From JBCCEJ01 sp039030335 (lineage in GTDB: Bacteria; Pseudomonadota; Gammaproteobacteria; HK1), in the NCBI GenBank assembly GCA_039030335.1, contig JBCCEJ010000106.1, forward strand, positions 1 to 15,000: 15,000 nt of DNA, in the 5' to 3' direction. Positions 1 through 8,216 of this stretch are shown here, one piece after another. Position 1 is the first letter of the stretch. Each line of letters opens with the position of its first letter. A program made the translations under genes and the position numbers. The notes beneath the pieces were generated by a model. That model saw nothing but the letters and a program-made list of their open reading frames with translations. It was not told the origin of the DNA and searched no databases.

Positions 1-4
1 ATAA

Positions 5-34
5 GATATTGTTATTAATAGAATAACAAATATC
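5..34. repeat. AT-rich interrupted palindrome upstream of the first crotonase gene
   Basis: An 8-bp perfect inverted repeat, TTGTTATT at 9-16 and AATAACAA at 22-29, is separated by five bases. If one A is bulged, the arms extend outward to GATAT (5-9) and ATATC (30-34), making a near 12-bp dyad. The first ~40 bases are strikingly AT-rich next to the GC-rich remainder. It lies about 150 bp before the crotonase start, so it could be an operator or a transcript hairpin from an upstream gene. I recognise no known regulator motif in it. Since the other end of the window is chimeric, foreign origin cannot be excluded. Confidence 0.5.
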
Positions 35-181
35 CGATACGCAGGATTCCGCGAATTTTCAGTCAGGTCACGGGGAGATCTGAGGGCATTCACGCACCCG
101 CTGCGCGCGATCCTGATCGTGCGTTATCCTGTGCGGCCTCTTCACCAGGAAACCCGCCAGCCTGGCGGCAGGTACGCCCGC

Positions 182-1018
182 ATGACATCACATTCATTCA
201 CCGACGCATCTTTCTCAGTCGAGGCTGGAATCGCGCGTTTCACGATGAACCGGCCAGACGTTCTGAACGCGCTGACGGACGGCATGAAGACAGACTTCAA
301 TGCCATGCTCGATGCGGTGCATGGGAACAGCGAGGTCAAGGTGCTGGTTCTGGCCGCCAACGGTCGTGCCTTCTGCGCAGGTGGTGATGTCAAATCAATG
401 GGGGCGGACGGACAGCCGCCGGCGGCGTTCCGCGACCGCGTACTGGACATGCACGCCTGGCTGAAGCCGCTATATAACCTCGATTGCCCGGTGGTTGCCG
501 CGGTCGACGGACTGGCCTACGGCGGGGGGATGGCCCTGGCGCTGGCCGCCGACTTCGTACTCGCATCGGAACGCGCTCGTTTCAGCGCGGTGTTCGGGCG
601 CATCGGTTTGATTCCGGACATGGCGCTGCTGTACACGTTGCCGCGCCTCGTCGGCACTCAACGCGCCAAGGAACTGATGTACACGGCTCGATCGGTAGAC
701 GCGGATGAAGCTTTGCAACTGGGACTTGTCCTGTCGGTACACGCGCCGGCCGACCTGCCCGCCGCCGTAGACGCGTTCGCGGCACGGCTAGCGAAGGGTT
801 CGAAGCAGGCGATCGGGATTACCAAACAACTCGTCAACCGATCACACACGAGTGACTACGACACGATGGCGGAGCTCGAAGCGAGCGGGCAGGCGTTGAT
901 GCATGAGACTGAGTTTCATCGCGAAGCGGTGCGACGTTTCGTGGCCAAGGAGCCGTCGCTGTACAACTGGGATGAGATGTCTGAAGCCGTCGCCCGGCAG
1001 CGCGACGCGGCCGAGTAG
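182..1018 (+). CDS. enoyl-CoA hydratase/isomerase (crotonase) family protein, PaaG-like, lacking both hydratase glutamates
   Basis: A 278-residue crotonase-fold protein, expected to act on an acyl-CoA in the cytoplasm. The oxyanion-hole segments are clear: FCAGGD at residues 64-69 and YGGG at 113-116. In true hydratases one catalytic Glu lies just after the second segment and another in a later PE motif. Here these positions are Ala118 and Arg140. Instead there is Asp146 in IGLIPD, the arrangement of PaaG-type ring-epoxide isomerases and other crotonase isomerases. An isomerase or another acyl-CoA reaction is therefore likelier than hydration; the substrate is unknown. The ATG at 182 was chosen because the family's N-terminus begins shortly after it; an in-frame GTG at 119 adds 21 unconserved residues and has no ribosome site. 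A weak AGG lies about nine bases before 182. The glycosyltransferase frame follows at once. Confidence 0.88.
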   Translation: MTSHSFTDASFSVEAGIARFTMNRPDVLNALTDGMKTDFNAMLDAVHGNSEVKVLVLAANGRAFCAGGDVKSMGADGQPPAAFRDRVLDMHAWLKPLYNLDCPVVAAVDGLAYGGGMALALAADFVLASERARFSAVFGRIGLIPDMALLYTLPRLVGTQRAKELMYTARSVDADEALQLGLVLSVHAPADLPAAVDAFAARLAKGSKQAIGITKQLVNRSHTSDYDTMAELEASGQALMHETEFHREAVRRFVAKEPSLYNWDEMSEAVARQRDAAE

Positions 1019-1029
1019 GCGCTGATTTT

Positions 1030-2013
1030 CTGGGCGCTATCGCCGCGGCGCCAACGCTGATCGCGTTCTGCGCGGAGTGTGGTCTCGCCAATCGATTGAA
1101 GCTGATGGCGAACGTTCACGCGCTGGCGACGGTGCTGGGCGCGCCGTTCGAAGTCGACTGGCGCGCCGCGCCGGGTTGCATGGCGGAATACGGCGCTCTG
1201 TTCGACCGCATGCCACGCTTTGCAGGTCGTGTGCAAGGTGCGTGGGACCCCGGGCTGCGTCTGCGCGAACCGGCATGGGAACCGGCGGAACGACGCGTTT
1301 GGACCGGGCCGCGCGCGCACCTCGCGAAATCTGTTCCGCTACTGCCTGCGCTGGCGACCGAGGGCTTCGATGCCGCTCTGATCAACAGCCCGGGAATGTC
1401 CGACCTGACGACACCACAGCTTCCAGCTGCGCTGCTGCGACGTCTCAAATCGAGGTTCTACCGCTCGCTACCGGTACTTCCAGAGCTGCGTGCGCAGGCG
1501 CGGGCGATTCATGCGACCTGGCTGCGAGAGTCCAGCGCCCGGTTGATCGGTGTCCACGTGCGCCGCTTCAGCGCGCAGCACGATGCAGCAGATGGTATTG
1601 CGTTCGACTCCCTCAGCCCGCTGGAACGGTTTGTCGATGTTCTCGGTGACTGGCCGTCGCCCGTCCGCTTCGCGGTGTTCTCGAACGCTCCCGAGATAGC
1701 TGCAGAGTTGTCCCAAACGCTCGGCTCCGAACGGGCATTCGTTGCGCGCCCTGAGACTGCCGTCCCTACTCGGGATGCCGCAACCGGTGTGCGCGACGCG
1801 CTGGTGGATTTGCTGCTGCTCGGAATGTGTGACCAAGTGCTTGGTACGTACTTCAGCAGTTTTTCTGATGAAGCTGCGCTCTTCGGCTCGATCGGCAACA
1901 AGACTTCTCCGCTTGGGCCGGCCGGGGTCGCTCACGCCCGGGCAAATGCGTATCACGCCGCCGGCTTTCAACTCGATGCGCACGCGGCGCTGCTGCGTAC
2001 AGTGCAGCGGTAA
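1030..2013 (+). CDS. fucosyltransferase-like (NodZ/POFUT-type fold) glycosyltransferase, start uncertain
   Basis: Likely a nucleotide-sugar glycosyltransferase of the NodZ/O-fucosyltransferase type, building a surface glycan. With a start at 1030 it has 327 residues. GLANR (18-22) matches the N-terminal G-x-x-N-R signature of this fold. IGVHVRR (ending ~179) matches its conserved arginine motif. The C-terminal segment with SSFSDEA (276-282) matches the acceptor/donor-site block. The start is a puzzle: the first conventional codons in frame are TTG 1096 and ATG 1105, both inside or after the GLANRLK motif. Upstream the frame is open back to ~985 but offers only CTG (1030, 1057) or ATC-type codons. 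I placed the start at CTG 1030, with AGG ten bases before it; an annotation from 1096 or 1105 would cut off a conserved motif. The gene follows the crotonase by 11 bases and is probably cotranscribed. The acceptor and sugar are unknown. Confidence 0.72.
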   Translation: MGAIAAAPTLIAFCAECGLANRLKLMANVHALATVLGAPFEVDWRAAPGCMAEYGALFDRMPRFAGRVQGAWDPGLRLREPAWEPAERRVWTGPRAHLAKSVPLLPALATEGFDAALINSPGMSDLTTPQLPAALLRRLKSRFYRSLPVLPELRAQARAIHATWLRESSARLIGVHVRRFSAQHDAADGIAFDSLSPLERFVDVLGDWPSPVRFAVFSNAPEIAAELSQTLGSERAFVARPETAVPTRDAATGVRDALVDLLLLGMCDQVLGTYFSSFSDEAALFGSIGNKTSPLGPAGVAHARANAYHAAGFQLDAHAALLRTVQR

Positions 2014-2014
2014 A

Positions 2015-2036
2015 GCGCCGGCTACATGCCTGGCGC
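2015..2036. terminator. possible hairpin terminator between convergent genes
   Basis: GCGCCGG (2015-2021) pairs with CTGGCGC preceded by C (2030-2036), giving seven base pairs with one G-U and an eight-base loop. It begins one base after the stop of the plus-strand glycosyltransferase and faces the end of the minus-strand DUF2827 gene. No T-run follows on either strand, so intrinsic termination would be weak. Confidence 0.3.
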
Positions 2037-2060
2037 GGGCTGGGAGTTGACCGTGATACG

Positions 2061-3185
2061 TCAGATGGACTTACCTGTCAGTGCTTCCAGGGCTTCGGCA
2101 TAACCTTGCACGACACGGTCAGCAGCGACGCCAAACCGTTCGAGTATCACGGACTCATCGCGCTTTCGTTGCGCAGAATCGGCGGCAGACTCGCTCAGCA
2201 GGGCCAACCCCCGGTCGACCGCACCTTCGATATCGAAGTCCTGATAGTAGCCTCCCGTGTCGCGGAGTTGGCGGCTGTTGTGAACGACAGGGTATCCGAG
2301 CGTGACGGTTTCGAACTGCAAGAAGTTGAGGCCGTTGTCCATGTGATGGCTGACGATCAGAACCGGATGATCTTTCTCCTTCAGTTCAGCCAGGACGTCG
2401 AATACGTTCAGTCGGCCGTAAGTCTCGACCCGCTCGGCTCGGTACGCTTCGAGAAACGGCGCCAACACGTCGTGGCGTAGATTTTGACCGCCGAGCAGCA
2501 TCACTTTTGCTGGCGGCGCATCGACGCCACGGGCGCGCATGATGCCGTCTGCTATCAGCAGGGGGACCGTCGCCGTTTTGTGCAGGCTGAGGTTGGGTTC
2601 GGCGACCACGATACGCAGGCCGCCGCGTCGGCCCGAATTGTTCTGCGCATCACGGTCGTGTCGCTCGCAGTAGCGGCGCATGATTTGGTCCGACCAGCAA
2701 TATGGCAGAATCCGAAGCCGCGGGCCGACGAGTGCGCGCATGAAACCTGCATGGTTGCGGTAGGTTTCCAGTGCCCAGAATTCATCGATGTAAGGATTCG
2801 CAAGCGTATCGCGGAGATTGTTCTGCGCATGCATGCCGAGGACAAACTGTTCCTGGAGCAGGTAGAAGTAGTTGCCGCAAAGCATCGATGCGATCTTGAT
2901 CCCCTGCCGGCGCAGGCGCGCGTAGAACGGCTGAGATAGGGGATCGTCCGGCTTCAGATTCGTCGAGATGAACAGCAGTGCGTCGAATCCCCGGAGATCG
3001 CTGTCCGGATGGATTTGCCAGGTGTGAATGTCGACGCCGGCGTAAGCATCGAGAGGCGGTGCAAATGCCGCCACCTCCGTGTAGACGCCAGCTGCCTTTA
3101 GAGACTGACGCGTGTAATAAACCTGCTGAACGATCCCTGAGGTGAACAGTGAAGCCGTTTCTCCGACTACCAGCAGAACCCGCAT
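2061..3185 (-). CDS. DUF2827-like GT-B glycosyltransferase
   Basis: A 374-residue cytoplasmic protein resembling the DUF2827 family of GT-B-fold glycosyltransferases found in polysaccharide loci. The N-terminus MRVLLVVG starts a Rossmann domain. The second domain begins near residue 190 with IVVAEPNLSLHKT, the family's EPN...K motif. It ends with a block near 288-320 containing LNFLQFET, VVHNS and GGYYQDFDIEGA, characteristic of the DUF2827 donor-binding region. The ATG at 3185 was chosen because GAGGA lies a few bases upstream; a TTG one codon earlier is also in frame. It converges on the fucosyltransferase-like gene with a 47-base gap, suggesting both serve the same glycan. No signal peptide or membrane segment is visible. 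The family assignment is from motif recall; the sugar is not predictable. Confidence 0.78.
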   Translation of the reverse strand: MRVLLVVGETASLFTSGIVQQVYYTRQSLKAAGVYTEVAAFAPPLDAYAGVDIHTWQIHPDSDLRGFDALLFISTNLKPDDPLSQPFYARLRRQGIKIASMLCGNYFYLLQEQFVLGMHAQNNLRDTLANPYIDEFWALETYRNHAGFMRALVGPRLRILPYCWSDQIMRRYCERHDRDAQNNSGRRGGLRIVVAEPNLSLHKTATVPLLIADGIMRARGVDAPPAKVMLLGGQNLRHDVLAPFLEAYRAERVETYGRLNVFDVLAELKEKDHPVLIVSHHMDNGLNFLQFETVTLGYPVVHNSRQLRDTGGYYQDFDIEGAVDRGLALLSESAADSAQRKRDESVILERFGVAADRVVQGYAEALEALTGKSI

Positions 3186-3315
3186 CAAATCCTCGTGGCC
3201 GTAACCGTGCTCGCGCCAGGCCGTCCGTCGGAGCTGCCCGCGGCGCGCGTGCCCGGCACGTTAGCACAACGCGATCGCCTCGCATCACCTGCCCGCGTTG
3301 CGTGTGAACGCCGGT

Positions 3316-3798
3316 TCATCGAGACACAAGGACTTCGTCGCCGAGTGCGATCGTGCCTGCGGTGATTACGCGAGCCGTTATGCCGCCGTGCCCGCGCATT
3401 GCGTTGTATGCCCCCGGACCCAGCCGGCGTTCCATCTTTGAGCAGGGATGGCACAGTCCCGTCATCTCGAGCACAGCCGCACCGACCTTGAAACATTGGC
3501 CCTTGAGGGCCAGCAGGTTGATACCGCTCACCACTATGTTGCGGCGTAGCTCTGCCGGGTCAATCCGCTCGCGCCGAAGTAGCGACGCCAGTGCGACCAG
3601 GTGCTCGGCCTGAATCAGTGTCACGGTGCGTGTGTCGTTGCGTTTGGCGTTGAAACGGTCGCCCGCCATGCCGCTTTTGTTCAGCACAGCCTGCTCCCGC
3701 ACGCTCATCGGTAACTCACGTGCCGGTCTCACGCCGATCCACTCTACGTTGCCTGGCAGTGGAAACTGTTGGCGCAGTGCTTCAAGCGAAGTGGTCAT
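3316..3798 (-). CDS. MOSC domain-containing protein
   Basis: A 160-residue, single-domain MOSC protein (molybdenum cofactor sulfurase C-terminal-type fold). Family features seen are GDRF near 46-49, the TVTLIQAEHL segment, the RRNIVVSGINLLALKG core and GLCHPC (Cys116 and Cys119), whose cysteine is the conserved thiol of the family. It ends with the typical LGPGAYNAMRGHGGITARV block. MOSC proteins carry sulfur or bind molybdenum cofactor in cytoplasmic redox chemistry; stand-alone members are mostly of unknown substrate. The ATG at 3798 is preferred over the in-frame TTG at 3807 because GAGG lies nine bases before the ATG and overlaps the TTG. It lies between two glycan genes on the same strand, 130 bases from the DUF2827 gene, with no obvious functional link to either. 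Confidence 0.88.
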   Translation of the reverse strand: MTTSLEALRQQFPLPGNVEWIGVRPARELPMSVREQAVLNKSGMAGDRFNAKRNDTRTVTLIQAEHLVALASLLRRERIDPAELRRNIVVSGINLLALKGQCFKVGAAVLEMTGLCHPCSKMERRLGPGAYNAMRGHGGITARVITAGTIALGDEVLVSR

Positions 3799-3922
3799 CG
3801 ATCTCAACCTCGTTGCGGTCCGCGAACCTTCTGCGTCGGTCGTCAGTTTGGAGCACCGCGACGTCGTTCCATCGCCCGCGGTTGGAATGCGAGTGGCTCC
3901 CGGGAAGTTGATGAACGGATGA

Positions 3923-6592
3923 TCAAGTGCCCTGAGTTAACGCAAAGCGTCTTCGTATCGCTTCGAGTATCGGCCGTTCAAACCAGCGGTGCGACCCCGC
4001 GCTCACGACCGTAGCGACGGCGGCGCTCACGACGCCGAAGATCAGCCAGTGTTCCGTGACCGAGACGGACAGCATCTGAAACAAGGACTTCACTGCCTTT
4101 TGCACCGGGAGGTGGAATAGATAGAAGCCGTAGGAAATGCCTCCGAGATAGACCATCACGCGGTTGTCTAGGGCCGCGCGCCCGATATGACTCCGGGGGC
4201 TGCTGTACACCAGCACGGCGAGAGCGATCGTTATCACCGGGAAATTGTAGCGGGCGCCGCAGATGGTGAAGGTGTTGTCGAGCGGCGTCGCGAGAATGCC
4301 GAGACAAACCGCGGCGGCGCCGACCAAGAGCAGATCATGCGAGAGGTCGGGCGCGCGCGTCGGGGGACGTTGCAGCCACAGGTAGGCTAGAGCGACACCC
4401 GTCAGAAATATCGGTAGGTGGGCGGTCAAAGAGCGTGACAGATGTGGTTTGTGATCCAACGCGCACGTTCCCGGGAGGGCGTTTCCGGCGATGACGATGT
4501 ATTGCACGAGAAAGCTGACCACCATCGCTACGAATACCACGGAGAGTGCAGTCGACGGTGCTGCGCGCATCAGGCGCAGGGCACCAAACCCGGCGGCCAG
4601 GAGAACGTAGAACTGGGCTTCCACACCTATCGTCCAGAAAGGCGCGTTGATCGAATAGAAGTAGCTGTCGAACCAGTGGTGTACTAGCAGCAGGTGCGTA
4701 ACGATGTCGCCCGCTTTCGGCAATTGCCCTGTGACCGCGAGTGCGATCAGAAGTGCGAACAGACATCCGTAATAGGCAGGGATGATTCGTGCAACGCGGC
4801 GCAGCGCGTACGCGCCATACGAGAAGCTCCGCCCGTCGCGCAGCACATGCCACAGCGGCAGACTCAGGAGAAATCCGCTCAGGACAAAAAACAGCGCCAC
4901 GCCGGTGTTACCGTTTTCGAACAGCCGGTCTGGCGAAAAACTGCCCCAGGACTCGAACTCGATGCCGGTAAGCTGCTGCCAGTGCACCGCAAAGACGCCG
5001 GCGGCCGCCAGCGCTCTCAGTCCGTCAAGTGATGGAATTCGTAGTGCTTCCGAGCCTTGCTCCGACGGGTTTTGCGCGGCCGACCGTGATGTGTTCAGTG
5101 ACGGCGACGCCGGTAGCGAAGGACTGCCGCCACGACGGGCTGGGGTGGTGAGGCCACGCCGCGTCGCGCTGGCGATGGGCATCAGCAACGCACAGGCGGT
5201 GCCTGCGAAAACGGCGGCGAGAATGACGTCCGTAAGGTCATTGACGCGGTTGGGCAGCGCCAGCTTGGCAGTCTCGATGGCGGTCGCGACGATGGCTCCG
5301 TAGATGGCAGCGGCGAACGGGACCAATCCGGTGATCGTTGCGAGACGCGAGCGGGCGAGCGCCATCGCGACCGACGCGCCCAGTAACCCGAATACCACCG
5401 CGATACGTATGCCTTCGAACAGCGTTGACGTCAGCGAATAGCGCAGACCTGATTCCAGCGGGGCGCGGCCGAGCGCGGCAATATTCTGTTTGATGAATGC
5501 GGGGGAGAGCTGGAAGTCGTATGGGAACGTGAATACGAGCACTGTCAGTAACCCGAGCCCCAGGGGTACCGCGTACCAGCGGCCGGAGCCGGTTCTCGTG
5601 CGGGGTTTGGTTTCGATGGCCTCCGAAGGCAGCCATCGGCTGGCCGTGCTGAAACCAATAGCCGCACCGGCAGTGCCGAGCAGTACATCGGTGACGTCCA
5701 CGACCCGGGATTCGACAAATATTTGGGCGCACTCCACAGCTGCGGGCAGCAATGCGACGAGCGCCAGCTTGCGTCGTACCGAGGTGCGCCTCGATGCAAC
5801 CCAGACGCCTACGGGAATCCAGATCGCGGTATCGAAGAAAAGTGCCGAGAACCAGCGAACCCAGCTGGTATCGCCGCGCTGGAACGGCGCGATGAGGATC
5901 GACCCGGACTTCCACTTACCGTAGAGCTCGGCCGGGCTGATGGTGAGGTCGAGCGGCAGCAGCGCGTAGATCAGGATCCCAATGGTGTAGAGCGACAAGG
6001 CTCTGCTCCACGCGGACCATGACGTCTCTCCGCGCCCGGAGCCTATCACCAGACGTGCGACGTCCAGCCCCCAGATACGCCACAGTAAGATTCCGCCGGC
6101 GGCGCCAACGATCTGCGCGTAGACATCCGAGCTCGACGGTACGCGTGCACCGACGAATAGCTGCGCGAATTCTACGAAGAAGGTAAGGGCGGCGCAGCTC
6201 ACCAGGGTCAACGCAACCAACAGGCGCACCGGTGCACGCCCGACGTAACTCAGTTGGCATGCGCCGAGCAGTGCGTAGGCGAGTGGGACAGTAATCACGA
6301 CATTGACGGCCACGTCGATACGCGAGAGCCGTCCAGCAGGTTCAGACCACAATGCGAGGAACTGGGCGATCGCCTCATCGATGGCGAGCGCCTGCCAGGA
6401 GAAAGGTACGAGTGAACCGGTAACGATAAGCCCCGCGGAACCCGCGACGAGGATCAGGTGCAGTCGGCGTGCGCGTCGCTGCCAGGCCCAGTCCATGGCA
6501 GGCTCTGGCGCTCTGCGGTCCCGGGAATGAATGTCCTCAGACTCGCTATGCACGGGCGAGTCCGCTAGGCTCGAAGCGTGTGGCTGACTCAA
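3923..6592 (-). CDS. triple VanZ-like / acyltransferase-3 (OafA-type) fusion membrane protein
   Basis: An 889-residue integral membrane protein. Residues ~40-475 contain three VanZ-like membrane units, each with an E-x-A-(Q/K) block followed by R-V-x(3)-(S/T)-D-V: Glu141, Glu287 and Glu440, about 150 residues apart. A Pro/Ser-rich linker (~480-515) leads to an acyltransferase-3 domain. That domain shows SLDGLRALAA with the candidate catalytic His537, GVALFFVLSGFLLS (565-578), RRVARIIPAYY (598-608) and FWTIGVEAQFY (652-662). OafA-type enzymes move acyl groups across the inner membrane onto surface glycans; the VanZ role is unclear. Typical acyltransferase-3 proteins are about 350-400 residues, so the N-terminal half is an addition. 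The start is uncertain: TTG 6592 (used here), GTG 6553 and ATG 6496 are all in frame, none with a strong ribosome site. The gene is divergent from the O-antigen ligase-like gene across ~150 bases, a likely shared promoter region. Confidence 0.88.
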   Translation of the reverse strand: MSQPHASSLADSPVHSESEDIHSRDRRAPEPAMDWAWQRRARRLHLILVAGSAGLIVTGSLVPFSWQALAIDEAIAQFLALWSEPAGRLSRIDVAVNVVITVPLAYALLGACQLSYVGRAPVRLLVALTLVSCAALTFFVEFAQLFVGARVPSSSDVYAQIVGAAGGILLWRIWGLDVARLVIGSGRGETSWSAWSRALSLYTIGILIYALLPLDLTISPAELYGKWKSGSILIAPFQRGDTSWVRWFSALFFDTAIWIPVGVWVASRRTSVRRKLALVALLPAAVECAQIFVESRVVDVTDVLLGTAGAAIGFSTASRWLPSEAIETKPRTRTGSGRWYAVPLGLGLLTVLVFTFPYDFQLSPAFIKQNIAALGRAPLESGLRYSLTSTLFEGIRIAVVFGLLGASVAMALARSRLATITGLVPFAAAIYGAIVATAIETAKLALPNRVNDLTDVILAAVFAGTACALLMPIASATRRGLTTPARRGGSPSLPASPSLNTSRSAAQNPSEQGSEALRIPSLDGLRALAAAGVFAVHWQQLTGIEFESWGSFSPDRLFENGNTGVALFFVLSGFLLSLPLWHVLRDGRSFSYGAYALRRVARIIPAYYGCLFALLIALAVTGQLPKAGDIVTHLLLVHHWFDSYFYSINAPFWTIGVEAQFYVLLAAGFGALRLMRAAPSTALSVVFVAMVVSFLVQYIVIAGNALPGTCALDHKPHLSRSLTAHLPIFLTGVALAYLWLQRPPTRAPDLSHDLLLVGAAAVCLGILATPLDNTFTICGARYNFPVITIALAVLVYSSPRSHIGRAALDNRVMVYLGGISYGFYLFHLPVQKAVKSLFQMLSVSVTEHWLIFGVVSAAVATVVSAGSHRWFERPILEAIRRRFALTQGT

Positions 6593-6741
6593 TTTCCGGA
6601 GCGTGTGGCCGCTTCAACTCACAATTCCTACTCTGCGGTTGCGATCACGATCACGTGCCTCGCACTAACTGCGTCCCGGTTGCATCCTGGCGTCGCCCGC
6701 AGCCGTGCTTGCGGCTGCGCAACACCGTCGGTCCGACCATC

Positions 6742-8076
6742 ATGATGTCACTCGGCCGCTGGTTGCCGATCGTACTGGCGTTGCTCGTCGCCATGATTGT
6801 ACTGGCGTGGCAGATCTTCGTCCTGCCGGTACCGGAAGGCTTGGGCGGCCAACCACGTTCGGGGCAAATGCCCGCGACATGGACCGCGCCCGTCTGGTTG
6901 ATCGTCGCATTCTGGTTGGGGCTTACCGCGACGCTGACCACCGTTTTGTCTCCGCTCTGGGGAGTAGCGGTGTACTGCTGCGTCCTGTACCTGCTGCCCG
7001 TGCACACGCCGGCCTGGATCTATTTGTTGTGGTTGCAACTGCCGTCGTTGATCGCGGGCGTTACGTTGATAGCCTGGCTCGGGCAGATGCACTCGGAAAG
7101 TGACCGGTTGAATAACCTTAGTCGGATAGTCAGCTGTTTTGGCGCGGGTGTATTCCTCTGGTACGGCATTGCGATACTCGTTCAGTTTTTCGAGGGGCAG
7201 GTCTGGCGCCCACCGCTACAGTTTCATCCGCTGCGGATTTTCGACGCGATGGTGATTTTTCTGGTCGCAGCGACTGCGCCCGTTCGGCTCCATGCACTGC
7301 GCCTGGTTGTCATCGCCATGTCCGCTACTGTGGTCGTACGCTTTTTCTGGGTGCAGACAAGTGTCCGTACCGACGGCGACATCGCCGCGATTGCGACGTT
7401 GACCGGCGTCACGGCCGGCGCGCTTGGGCTGATCGAGCGGAGCATACTCAGTCGTCTTGCGTTCGCGGGCGTGACAGTGTGCTGCGGCGTGATCGTGTGG
7501 CAGACCCAGAATCGAGCCGCGCTGCTCGCTGTCGCGGCGGCTTCGCTAGCTGCGCTGATCTGTGCGCGGCGACGGGGGATCGGGCTGCTCGTGGTGGCGG
7601 TCGTCGCCCTCGGCGGTTGGCAATTGTTTGCCGATTCGAACTACGCACGCCGGTTTGAGGCGGGTTTCGCGAGCCTCGAGGCGATTGCCAACAGTGCCAG
7701 GATGCGCACCTGGGCAGGTGGGTTGGAGATGGCGTTGGAACATCCTCTCACCGGCGTGGGACCCGGAAATTTCGTCTATCACATCGGTGACTACGACCCG
7801 GATTTCACGCACCATTCGGCGCACAATGCGCTCGTCAGCGCGGCTGCTGAAACGGGCTTCCCGGGTGCGCTGTTCCTGGCGGGCCTGATACTTGGTTGTT
7901 TATTGCGCGCCTTGCTCTGCGCGACGCAGTATCGTCAGACAACCGCTCTGGTGCTCGCCTGTGGGATCGCCGCTTACATCACGCTCACGACATTCCTGTC
8001 GTTTACTTTTCTTGCGTTTGCTTATTTTCTGATGGGTCTTACGCTCGCAGATGACACGCCCCCGGGGCGCGCATGA
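6742..8076 (+). CDS. O-antigen ligase/polymerase-like (Wzy_C family) membrane protein
   Basis: A 444-residue polytopic inner-membrane protein with roughly ten or more hydrophobic segments. The Wzy_C (O-antigen ligase, WaaL/polymerase-like) signature is clear: NRAA (257-260), then a long periplasmic loop with R320 and W324, HPLTGVGPGNF (334-344), HSAHN (358-362) and Glu370 in the AETGFPG segment. These proteins join or polymerise undecaprenyl-linked glycans at the periplasmic face. Sequence alone does not separate ligase from polymerase or protein O-glycosyltransferase. Twin ATGs lie at 6742 and 6745. The frame is open further upstream to 6469, but that stretch is non-hydrophobic, is unlike the family and overlaps the divergent acyltransferase. 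No strong ribosome site is seen. It pairs divergently with the VanZ/acyltransferase gene, which supports a common surface-glycan role. Confidence 0.85.
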   Translation: MMSLGRWLPIVLALLVAMIVLAWQIFVLPVPEGLGGQPRSGQMPATWTAPVWLIVAFWLGLTATLTTVLSPLWGVAVYCCVLYLLPVHTPAWIYLLWLQLPSLIAGVTLIAWLGQMHSESDRLNNLSRIVSCFGAGVFLWYGIAILVQFFEGQVWRPPLQFHPLRIFDAMVIFLVAATAPVRLHALRLVVIAMSATVVVRFFWVQTSVRTDGDIAAIATLTGVTAGALGLIERSILSRLAFAGVTVCCGVIVWQTQNRAALLAVAAASLAALICARRRGIGLLVVAVVALGGWQLFADSNYARRFEAGFASLEAIANSARMRTWAGGLEMALEHPLTGVGPGNFVYHIGDYDPDFTHHSAHNALVSAAAETGFPGALFLAGLILGCLLRALLCATQYRQTTALVLACGIAAYITLTTFLSFTFLAFAYFLMGLTLADDTPPGRA

Positions 8077-8216
8077 ATACGGTTGGAAGCAACTCGAGAC
8101 GGTCGTCAGGCCCGCGCTGACCGGCGCATTGCCATCAGTGCGCGCCGCGGTGCAGGGTAGGGCGCCAACGCCGGCATACGGTTCCAGGACGTGACCGCGG
8201 GTCGCGGAGATACGAT

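Noticed and set aside
6469..6741. N-terminal extension of the O-antigen ligase-like frame
   Set aside because: It is hydrophilic, overlaps the divergent acyltransferase start, and the first membrane segment begins just after the twin ATG at 6742.
8073..8120. Fifteen-codon frame overlapping the ligase stop as ATGA
   Set aside because: Too short and featureless to support, despite the coupling-like overlap.
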